Origin: CAZAMT01 sp964486145
GTDB taxonomy: Bacteria > Bacteroidota > Bacteroidia > Bacteroidales > JAAAOM01
DNA: 12,788 bases
NCBI GenBank assembly: GCA_964486145.1
Contig: CAZAMT010000103.1
Location: forward strand, 1 to 12,788
Reading direction: 5' to 3'
A model generated the notes under the pieces. The model worked only from the letters and a program-made list of their open reading frames with translations, did not search any database and had not been told where the DNA came from. A program made the translations under genes and the position numbers. This document shows positions 6,781 to 12,788 of the stretch, piece after piece (positions within the stretch are counted from its first letter, which is position 1; the number at the start of each line of letters is the position of its first letter).

Positions 6781-7623
6781 CTATTTAAGTTCGGTTGGTT
6801 TTCTTTTATCCATATCTGTATAATCCAGATTCTCACCTGCCATACCCCAGATAAATATGTAATTGCTCGTTCCGGCGGCTGAATGAATTGACCAGTTTGG
6901 TGATATCACAGCTTCCATGTTTTTCATCCAGATATGCCGTGTTTCATCCGGCTGTCCCATAAAATGACAAACCGCCTGTTCCTCAGGTACATTAAAATAA
7001 AAATACGCTTCCATTCTTCTTGAATGCGTATGTGTGGGCATGGTATTCCAAACACTGCCTGATTGCAATTCAGTCATTCCCATTTGCAACTGGCATGTTT
7101 CCACAACGCTGTTTACGATGAGTTTGTTTATACGTCGTTCATTCGAGGATTCCAGCGCACCCAGTTCAAGCACTTCTGCATCTGCCAGGGTAACCTTTTT
7201 TGTTGGATATTCCTTGTGTGCAGGAGCAGAGTTGATATACAAAATGGCTGGTTTTGAAGCATCCTTGCTTTTGAATATTACTGATTTTGTACCTCGCCCA
7301 AGATACAATGCTTCTTTAAAACCAATTTCGTAATCATTGTTATCTGCACTTACAACAGCATCGCCACCAACATTAATGATTCCCATTTCCCGTCGATCAA
7401 GAAAATAATCAGCTTTCAATGGGTCAATAGCATCAAGGTTAATGGGTTCACTTGCAGGCACTGCTCCACCTACAATTAATCTGTCGTAATGAGAGTAAAC
7501 AAGCTTAATGTTTCCTTTCTGCATCAGGTTTTCAACCAAAAAATGCTCACGAATTTTTTCTGTATCGTATGATTTGAAATCTTCATAGTGAACTGCAAAT
7601 CTTTCTTCATAATGTAATGCCAT
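6781..7623 (-). CDS. kduI: KduI, 4-deoxy-L-threo-5-hexosulose-uronate ketol-isomerase
   Basis: This 280-residue cytosolic cupin-fold isomerase converts 4-deoxy-L-threo-5-hexosulose uronate, formed spontaneously from the sugar released by GH88, to 3-deoxy-D-glycero-2,5-hexodiulosonate, the KduD substrate. The metal ligands of the family are all present: His198 and His200 in THTH, Glu205 in RRMEAYFYF and His247 in NWSIHSAAG. The end sequence MAGENLDYTDMD is also characteristic. Length matches the E. coli enzyme closely. The start at 7623 fits the usual N-terminus. It is separated from GH88 by 137 bases, the widest gap in the operon, which contains a dyad and a -7 match, so it may also have its own promoter. 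Confidence 0.96.
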   Translation of the reverse strand: MALHYEERFAVHYEDFKSYDTEKIREHFLVENLMQKGNIKLVYSHYDRLIVGGAVPASEPINLDAIDPLKADYFLDRREMGIINVGGDAVVSADNNDYEIGFKEALYLGRGTKSVIFKSKDASKPAILYINSAPAHKEYPTKKVTLADAEVLELGALESSNERRINKLIVNSVVETCQLQMGMTELQSGSVWNTMPTHTHSRRMEAYFYFNVPEEQAVCHFMGQPDETRHIWMKNMEAVISPNWSIHSAAGTSNYIFIWGMAGENLDYTDMDKRKPTELK

Positions 7624-7661
7624 AATTCTAAAATTTTCTTTGTTTTACTTCAATTTGTTTA

Positions 7662-7681
7662 CAAACTTAACCGGGGTTAAG
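7662..7681 (-). promoter_or_regulatory. Dyad overlapping a -7 match upstream of kduI
   Basis: CTTAACC and GGTTAAG (7666-7681 on the plus strand, 2-base centre) form an exact 7-bp inverted repeat. Read on the minus strand, TAAGTTTG (7669-7662) matches TAnnTTTG exactly and overlaps the dyad. It could be an internal promoter with an operator, or an RNA hairpin in the GH88-kduI spacer. No -33 TTG is seen at proper distance, and the dyad lacks the CpG centre of the LacI-type sites. Confidence 0.35.
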
Positions 7682-7760
7682 TCATCTTTACTCATTAGAC
7701 AACGTGTTGCCTTATGTTCATATGTCAATGTTGGCTCGTTATGAAACCGGGCCTTCATCG

Positions 7761-8963
7761 TTAATCTGAAACAATATCCAGAAATCGTATCAGTGCCTCA
7801 ATGTAATAGTAATCAGCATAATTCAGAGGAACATCTACTTCCGAATCATGTGGTTTACTACCTACTGAATGCTTTAACAGAAAATTTCCGTTTTCATTGG
7901 GCTGTGCAAGGTAACCCGGACTGGATAAACTGGATAAGATCATTTTTGCCGATTGCATATACCTTTGATCTTTGCCTTCTTCCACATACTGACTTAGTTC
8001 AAGCAATGCCGATGCTGTTATTGCAGCCGCCGATGCATCCCTTGGTTCATCAGGAATACCAGGTGCATCGAAATCCCAGTACGGAATCATGTCTTCCGGA
8101 AGATTGGGATGGCCCAGCATAAAATCGGCGATATTTACAGCCTGTTCCAGAAAAGCTTCATTTTTTGTTTCACGGTAGGTCATTGTATAACCGTAGAGGC
8201 CCCAGGCCTGTCCCCTCGCCCATGCTGATGCATCGGAATATCCCTGGTGGGTATTTTTTGACAATACCTCACCCGTAAGTGTATCATAATTAACTACATG
8301 GTAAGAGCTGTTGTCTTCCCTGAAATGGTTATTCATGGTTGTAATCGCGTGCTTTACGGAAATATCTTTAAAATATGCACTATCGGTAACCATTGCTGCC
8401 CAAAAAAGATATTCAAGATTCATCATGTTATCAATGATAACCGGATATTGCCATTTGTCTGTGTTGTGATCCCAGGAGCGAATAGCCCCAACGATTGGCC
8501 GGTAGCGCGAAGCAAGAGCTCTGGCGCCTTCAATGAGAATATCCTCATATTCGATGATTCCTGCAACCCTGAGTCCATGACCAAAACTATTGTACATCAT
8601 AAACCCTAAATCATGTGTACCTGTGAAATTTTTAAGACCTTCCAGGTTGTTCGTAAAGGCTTCGGCACGTTCTTTCCATGGTTCATGGCCTGTAACTTCG
8701 TATAAATACCACATGGATCCCGGGAAAAATCCGCTTGTCCAGTCACGCGCTTTTACCATTTTAATGGAACCATCTTCTTCGATAGTTCTTGGATATAACT
8801 CGTTGGTCTCAAGACTTTGATATAACCTTTCATACTGTTCTTCGGCGTATTCCAGGGCTTTCCGGGCTTGTTCAGTATCAAAATCCTTCTTTGCAAGTTG
8901 CTCACAAGCTGTCATAATAATAGCGAAAAACACAACGGTGATTAAAAAAACATTTTTTTTCAT
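7761..8963 (-). CDS. GH88 unsaturated glucuronyl hydrolase, lipoprotein
   Basis: This 400-residue enzyme removes the terminal delta-4,5-unsaturated uronic acid left by polysaccharide lyases, by hydration of the enol double bond. The released sugar opens to 4-deoxy-L-threo-5-hexosulose uronate, the KduI substrate. Evidence is the (alpha/alpha)6-type sequence with RDWTSGFFPGSMWYLYE, GTHDLGF (catalytic-type Asp118), PVIIDNMMNLE (Asp178), SAWARGQAWGLYG (246-258) and RDASAAAI (308-315). The N-terminus, MKKNVFLITVVFFAIIMTAC, carries lipobox MTAC with Cys20, so it acts outside the inner membrane. It is the first gene after the LacI-type regulator and has its own promoter and operator candidate at 9043-9087. 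The family also includes enzymes for glycosaminoglycans, xanthan, gellan and pectin fragments, so the native glycan is not fixed by this sequence. Confidence 0.94.
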   Translation of the reverse strand: MKKNVFLITVVFFAIIMTACEQLAKKDFDTEQARKALEYAEEQYERLYQSLETNELYPRTIEEDGSIKMVKARDWTSGFFPGSMWYLYEVTGHEPWKERAEAFTNNLEGLKNFTGTHDLGFMMYNSFGHGLRVAGIIEYEDILIEGARALASRYRPIVGAIRSWDHNTDKWQYPVIIDNMMNLEYLFWAAMVTDSAYFKDISVKHAITTMNNHFREDNSSYHVVNYDTLTGEVLSKNTHQGYSDASAWARGQAWGLYGYTMTYRETKNEAFLEQAVNIADFMLGHPNLPEDMIPYWDFDAPGIPDEPRDASAAAITASALLELSQYVEEGKDQRYMQSAKMILSSLSSPGYLAQPNENGNFLLKHSVGSKPHDSEVDVPLNYADYYYIEALIRFLDIVSD

Positions 8964-9042
8964 TACAGTTTTAATTATTGTAAAACATTGATTTTTATTA
9001 CTTGATATTTTCTATTTTTAAATGCATAATAAATCTTTTAAA

Positions 9043-9056
9043 TGCAATCGATTGTT
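9043..9056. promoter_or_regulatory. LacI-type operator candidate O1 (GH88 operon)
   Basis: TGCAATCGATTGTT contains the perfect 10-bp palindrome CAATCGATTG with a central CpG, as expected for LacI/GalR proteins. It begins directly downstream of the -7 element of the GH88 promoter, covering the predicted start site, a classic repressor position. It shares 11 of 14 bases with O2 at 10153-10166. Confidence 0.65.
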
Positions 9057-9087
9057 CAAATGTATAATATAAAAAAATGGAATTCAA
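9057..9087 (-). promoter_or_regulatory. Promoter of the GH88-kduI-kduD-DUF4861 operon
   Basis: On the minus strand TTG (9087-9085), a 20-base spacer and TACATTTG (9064-9057) match both Bacteroidota promoter elements exactly. The -33 element overlaps the stop codon of the regulator gene. Predicted start is near 9050, giving a leader of about 87 bases before the GH88 ATG. Confidence 0.65.
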
Positions 9088-10112
9088 TTTTGTTTCATTC
9101 TTATTGTTGAATTTCTAACAAATAATTTTGGTTTAATCACCTCTCTCCTGTAAATTTTCACCTTTGTCTCCTGTCCGGCAATATCAAAAAAAAGTTCTGC
9201 GGCTGTTTTACCTATTTCGTTGCCAAACTGCTCTACGGATGTTAATTCCGGATCCATGATGGCTGTAAACGGTTCATTGGCAAAACCTGCAACCGATACC
9301 TGACCAGGTACATGAAATTCATTTTCCTTTAAATACAAAATACACCCGAGTGCCGAATAATCCGAAGATGAAAAAACCCCGTCCGGTTTATTTTTTCGGG
9401 AAAATAATTTTTTTGCTTCTGCGTATCCCTTCTCACGTGTCAATGCTTCCACAACATAATTATCCACAATCGGAATCTGGTATTTGTTCAAAGCATCTAA
9501 GTAACCGTTTTTCCGGTTTCGGTAAACATTCAACTGGTTGGGTCCGGAAAAAAATGCAATCCGCCGGCACCCGTTCATTATCATATGCTCCACTACCTGA
9601 TACGCACCCTGGTAATCATCAAGAATAACTGAACTGGTATCAATGTGTTCAGGTACCCGGTCGAAAAAAACAAGGGGAACACCTTTATCAATTACTTTGT
9701 ACAGATGCTGATAGTTGCTGGTTTCTGCTGATAAGGACATGATGATTCCATCGACACGTGAATTCAGCAGGGTATCAATGTTTGATAGCTCATTATTATA
9801 CGATTCCTGAGATTGACAAATCATAATATTATACCCCGAAAGGTTTGCTTCGCGCTGGATAGAGTCGATAATTTTGGAGAAAAAATACCGGCTGATGTTA
9901 GGCACAATCACCCCGATTACATTTCCTTTTCCTTTGCGCAGGGAGGAAGCAAGTATGTTTGGTGAATAGTGTAGCCTCTCAGCCATCAAACGTACCTTTT
10001 TCTTGGTTGCCTCGCTTATCCTTGGATGATCAACCAGTGCCCTTGATACAGTGGATGCAGAAATATTCAGCCTTTTGGCAATGTCGTGTATGGTAACCTG
10101 TTCCTTTCCCAT
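9084..10112 (-). CDS. LacI/GalR-family transcriptional regulator
   Basis: This 342-residue DNA-binding repressor probably governs the locus around it. The helix-turn-helix lies at about 7-26 (TIHDIAKRLNISASTVSRAL). It is followed by the hinge helix PNILASSL (51-58), whose Leu58 would insert at a central CpG. A periplasmic-binding-protein-like effector domain (about 62-330) follows, with VIGVIVPN, DGIIMS, VFFDR and GVFSSSDYSALG. I start at the ATG at 10112, since MGKEQVTIHDIAK is the usual N-terminus; the frame extends to 10169 through the operator and a divergent leader. It sits between its two presumed targets and 120 bases before GH88. The effector is unknown but is probably a sugar or sugar acid of this pathway, such as KDG (inference). 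An operator on its own -33 element suggests autoregulation. Confidence 0.95.
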   Translation of the reverse strand: MGKEQVTIHDIAKRLNISASTVSRALVDHPRISEATKKKVRLMAERLHYSPNILASSLRKGKGNVIGVIVPNISRYFFSKIIDSIQREANLSGYNIMICQSQESYNNELSNIDTLLNSRVDGIIMSLSAETSNYQHLYKVIDKGVPLVFFDRVPEHIDTSSVILDDYQGAYQVVEHMIMNGCRRIAFFSGPNQLNVYRNRKNGYLDALNKYQIPIVDNYVVEALTREKGYAEAKKLFSRKNKPDGVFSSSDYSALGCILYLKENEFHVPGQVSVAGFANEPFTAIMDPELTSVEQFGNEIGKTAAELFFDIAGQETKVKIYRREVIKPKLFVRNSTIRMKQN

Positions 10113-10126
10113 AAAGATATTCAAGG

Positions 10127-10157
10127 CAATATTAGTATAAAAATAAGTTTTATGCAA
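10127..10157 (-). promoter_or_regulatory. Candidate promoter of the LacI-type regulator
   Basis: On the minus strand TTG (10157-10155), a 20-base spacer and TAATATTG (10134-10127, one mismatch to TAnnTTTG) match the local promoter pattern. The TTG lies inside operator O2, so the bound regulator would cover its own -33 element. The implied leader is short, about 8 bases. Confidence 0.5.
10144..10151 (+). promoter_or_regulatory. Candidate -7 element for GH94-kdgK
   Basis: TAAGTTTT has one mismatch to TAnnTTTG and lies one base before operator O2, the same layout as in the GH88 promoter. The -33 position holds TTC rather than TTG. A second near match, TATATTCG at 10189-10196, is an alternative. 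Confidence 0.35.
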
Positions 10158-10166
10158 TCGTTTGCA
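10153..10166. promoter_or_regulatory. LacI-type operator candidate O2 (regulator / GH94)
   Basis: TGCAATCGTTTGCA is a dyad with arms TGCAA and TTGCA around a CpG centre, broken by one T-T pair. It is PurR/CcpA-like in form. It lies between the divergent regulator and GH94 genes, on the -33 element of the former and just downstream of a -7-like element of the latter. Confidence 0.65.
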
Positions 10167-10233
10167 CAAAAATTTAAAAAAAATGTTTTATATTCGAAAC
10201 TCCAAAAACCAATACAATGTAATTTATCAACAA

Positions 10234-12675
10234 ATGCAGCAAACATTCGGACATTTTGATGACCAGAATAAAGAATATGTAATCACCACTCCGTCAACTC
10301 CTTACCCATGGATTAATTACCTCGGTAATGACGATTTCTTTTCCATCATTTCAAATACAGCAGGTGGCTATAGTTTTTACAGAGACGCCCGACTACGGAG
10401 AATAACACGCTACCGCTATAACAATGTACCCATTGACGATGGTGGAAAATATTTTTACATTAATGAAAATGGCAATGTGTGGTCCCCCGGTTGGAAACCG
10501 GTAAAATCTGAACTTGACAACTATTCATGTCGACATGGTATGGGCTATTCCATCATTGGTGGTTCCAAAAACGGCCTGAAATGTGAAATCAAATTTTTTG
10601 TTCCATTGGGCCTGACATGTGAGATACAAATGGTCACCCTCAAAAATGAAGGAAATACTGTCAAATCATTTCAATTGTTTTCGTTTGTTGAATGGTGCCT
10701 TTGGAATGCCCTTGATGACATGACCAATTTTCAGCGAAATTTTTCGACGGGAGAAGTGGAAATTGAAAATTCCATCCTCTTCCACAAAACAGAATACCGC
10801 GAAAGAAGAAACCATTACGCCTTTTATTCAGTCAATCAACCCATTCAGGGATATGACACGGATCGGGATGCATTCATGGGAATCTACAATGGATTTGATC
10901 ATCCGGATGCAGTATTTGAAGGTAAATCACGGAATTCGATTGTCCACGGATGGTCACCCATTGCCTCACATCACCTTGATCTTGAACTGAAACCAGGAGA
11001 AGAAAAAGAACTGGTTTTTGTTTTAGGGTACGTTGAAAACGAAAATGATAAAAAATTAATAGCTCCAAAAGTCATCAACAAGGAGAAAGCAATAAAAATG
11101 GTTGATTCCTTTTCTGATCCGTCTTCGGTAAAGAAAGCTTTTCAGGAGCTTAAAGCATACTGGGATTCTTTATTATCAAATTACCAGGCATTTACACCTG
11201 AAGATAAAACAAACAGGATGGTCAACATCTGGAATCAATACCAGTGCATGGTTACTTTCAACATGTCGCGAAGTGCATCGTATTTTGAGTCCGGAATCGG
11301 ACGTGGTATGGGATTCAGGGACAGCAATCAGGATTTGATTGGTTTTGTGCATCTTATCCCTGAAAAAGCAAAAGAACGCATTCTGGATATTGCCGCAACG
11401 CAGTTTGAGGACGGCGGGGCATATCACCAGTACCAACCACTTACCAAACGAGGCAATGCAGATATTGGTGGAAACTTTAATGATGATCCTTTATGGCTCA
11501 TTTTGTCAACAACAGAATACATTAAAGAAACCGGCGATTTCAATATATTGGATATTGATGTACCTTACAACAATGACGATGCGAATAAAGCATCCCTGTT
11601 CGGGCATCTGACCGCCTCTTTTGATCATGTTATTAACAATCTTGGGCCTCATGGTCTGCCTCTCATCGGAAGGGCCGACTGGAACGATTGTTTAAACTTA
11701 AACTGTTTTTCAACAAACCCCGATGAATCTTTTCAAACAACAGAAAACAAAAAAGGTGGTGTTGCCGAATCACTCATGATTGCCGGTTTATTTATGACCT
11801 ATGGGCGTGCTTATGCCCGGTTGTGCCGTGAAATTGGAAAAAGCAACGAAGCAGAAAGAGCTGACAACCATATAAAAAAAATGGAGGCCGCAATTCTTCA
11901 ACACGGTTGGGATGGCAACTGGTTTTTACGTGCCTATGATTACGATGGAAATAAAATAGGTTCAGACGAAAACGAAGAAGGAAAAATTTTTATTGAATCC
12001 CAGGGGTTTTGCATCATGGGTGGAATTGGTCTAAGTGATGGGAAAGCGGAAAAGGCATTGGATTCTGTTAAAGAACGACTTGATTGCGAGTATGGCATTG
12101 TGTTGCATAATCCGGCATTTACAAAATACTATCTGAACATGGGCGAAATATCAACTTATCCTGAAGGTTACAAGGAAAATGCAGGTATTTTCTGTCACAA
12201 CAACCCATGGATTATGATAGCCGAAACGCTCGTTGGTAACGGAAACCGGGCATTTGATTATTATAAAAAAATAGGACCCGCCTACCTTGAAGCTATCAGC
12301 GGTTTGCACAAAACAGAACCATACGTATATGCCCAGATGATTGCAGGTAAAGATGCATTCAAACCCGGTGAAGCGAAAAATTCATGGCTTACCGGCACAG
12401 CAGCATGGAATTATTACGCCATTACCCAATATATCCTGGGAATACAACCTGAATATCACGGACTCAAGATTGATCCATGCATTCCACGTGATTGGTCGGA
12501 GTTCTCCATCATCAGGAAAATCCGTAATAAACAGTTTACCATTAAAGTTGTAAATCCGGACCGTGTTTCAAAAGGAATTAAAAACATCACACTCAATGGA
12601 AAATTAGTTGAAAATCAAATCATACCATATGACGATGCAAAGGAATTGAATGAAGTTGATGTCGTCATGGGATAA
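10234..12675 (+). CDS. GH94 cellobiose phosphorylase
   Basis: This is an inverting phosphorylase of family GH94. It splits a beta-1,4-linked glucose disaccharide with phosphate into glucose 1-phosphate and the free acceptor sugar, saving ATP. From the ATG at 10234 the product is 813 residues, close to known cellobiose phosphorylases, and starts FGHFDDQNKEYVI as the family does. The frame is open back to a TTG at 10162, but that lies inside operator O2. An ATG at 10183 is also possible. Strong cellobiose-phosphorylase blocks are SRSASYFESGIGRGMGFRDS, FEDGGAYHQYQPLTKRGN, GRADWNDCLNLNCFS (catalytic acid in DWND, about 482-485), ENAGIFCHNNPW and the phosphate-contacting TGTA near the end. No signal peptide, so it is cytosolic. 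Acceptor preference, cellobiose or a glucosyl-uronate relative, is not proven. Confidence 0.9.
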   Translation: MQQTFGHFDDQNKEYVITTPSTPYPWINYLGNDDFFSIISNTAGGYSFYRDARLRRITRYRYNNVPIDDGGKYFYINENGNVWSPGWKPVKSELDNYSCRHGMGYSIIGGSKNGLKCEIKFFVPLGLTCEIQMVTLKNEGNTVKSFQLFSFVEWCLWNALDDMTNFQRNFSTGEVEIENSILFHKTEYRERRNHYAFYSVNQPIQGYDTDRDAFMGIYNGFDHPDAVFEGKSRNSIVHGWSPIASHHLDLELKPGEEKELVFVLGYVENENDKKLIAPKVINKEKAIKMVDSFSDPSSVKKAFQELKAYWDSLLSNYQAFTPEDKTNRMVNIWNQYQCMVTFNMSRSASYFESGIGRGMGFRDSNQDLIGFVHLIPEKAKERILDIAATQFEDGGAYHQYQPLTKRGNADIGGNFNDDPLWLILSTTEYIKETGDFNILDIDVPYNNDDANKASLFGHLTASFDHVINNLGPHGLPLIGRADWNDCLNLNCFSTNPDESFQTTENKKGGVAESLMIAGLFMTYGRAYARLCREIGKSNEAERADNHIKKMEAAILQHGWDGNWFLRAYDYDGNKIGSDENEEGKIFIESQGFCIMGGIGLSDGKAEKALDSVKERLDCEYGIVLHNPAFTKYYLNMGEISTYPEGYKENAGIFCHNNPWIMIAETLVGNGNRAFDYYKKIGPAYLEAISGLHKTEPYVYAQMIAGKDAFKPGEAKNSWLTGTAAWNYYAITQYILGIQPEYHGLKIDPCIPRDWSEFSIIRKIRNKQFTIKVVNPDRVSKGIKNITLNGKLVENQIIPYDDAKELNEVDVVMG

Positions 12676-12733
12676 ACAATTGCAAATCTTCATTATCTAT
12701 GAATACTTCATTGAAATTAATAATAAAAGTACT

Positions 12734-12788
12734 ATGAAAAATAAAATCATCACATTTGGAGAAGTAATGTTGCGCCTGGCATCCCCTG
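12734..12788 (+). CDS. kdgK: KdgK, 2-keto-3-deoxygluconate kinase (start only)
   Basis: Only the first 18 codons are in the window, reading MKNKIITFGEVMLRLASP. This opening is characteristic of PfkB-family 2-keto-3-deoxygluconate kinases, which phosphorylate KDG to KDPG with ATP. It follows GH94 on the same strand after 58 bases without a clear promoter or terminator, so cotranscription is likely. It would complete the chain GH88 to KduI to KduD to KdgK. Other PfkB sugar kinases start similarly, so the name leans on the neighbours. Confidence 0.8.
   Translation, partial: MKNKIITFGEVMLRLASP

Noticed and set aside
10162..10233. Upstream extension of the GH94 gene to the TTG at 10162
   Set aside because: The TTG lies inside operator O2, and the extra 24 residues do not resemble the start of other GH94 proteins. 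The ATG at 10234 fits better.
12676..12700. Possible third LacI operator near ACAATTGCAAAT, before kdgK
   Set aside because: It lacks the central CpG and keeps only one half-site, so it is not comparable with O1 and O2.
1..12788. CRISPR arrays, tRNA or rRNA genes, insertion sequences
   Set aside because: No spaced direct repeats, tRNA-like cloverleaf, rRNA sequence or transposase frame was seen on either strand.

Overview
The window looks like chromosomal DNA of a Bacteroidota bacterium, probably from a marine or sediment group of Bacteroidales/Marinilabiliales type (inference). The signs are AT-rich intergenic DNA, several matches to the Bacteroidota promoter (a -33 TTG, about 20 bases, then TAnnTTTG), few Shine-Dalgarno sequences, lipobox-type secretion signals on carbohydrate-active proteins, and a DUF4861 protein beside kduI and kduD.

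Left part (1-2490): mnmE, the tRNA-modification GTPase, lies on the minus strand, divergent from a small acidic protein of unknown function. A non-coding stretch with short tandem repeats and a polypyrimidine tract follows, then a doubtful 67-codon minus-strand ORF. Middle (2489-4680): a GH30-family glycosidase lipoprotein (minus), an intergenic region of about 500 bases, and a one-domain RRM RNA-binding protein (plus) closed by a strong hairpin terminator.

Right part (4702-12788): a compact locus for catabolism of unsaturated uronic acids. On the minus strand the order is a LacI-type regulator, a GH88 unsaturated glucuronyl hydrolase (lipoprotein), kduI, kduD and a DUF4861 lipoprotein. Divergent from the regulator on the plus strand are a cytosolic GH94 cellobiose phosphorylase and the start of kdgK, which runs off the window. 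The pathway reads: delta-4,5-uronosyl oligosaccharide -> (GH88) 4-deoxy-L-threo-5-hexosulose uronate -> (KduI) 3-deoxy-D-glycero-2,5-hexodiulosonate -> (KduD) 2-keto-3-deoxygluconate -> (KdgK) KDPG. The GH94 enzyme would phosphorolyse the glucose disaccharide left over.

The strongest finding is a pair of CpG-centred, LacI-type operator candidates that share 11 of 14 bases. One sits directly downstream of the -7 element of the GH88 operon promoter. The other sits between the regulator and GH94, on the -33 element of the regulator's own promoter. They suggest one autoregulated regulon that joins uronate degradation to beta-glucoside phosphorolysis, pointing to a mixed glucose/glucuronate polysaccharide as substrate. 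No polysaccharide lyase, SusC/SusD pair or transporter is visible here.
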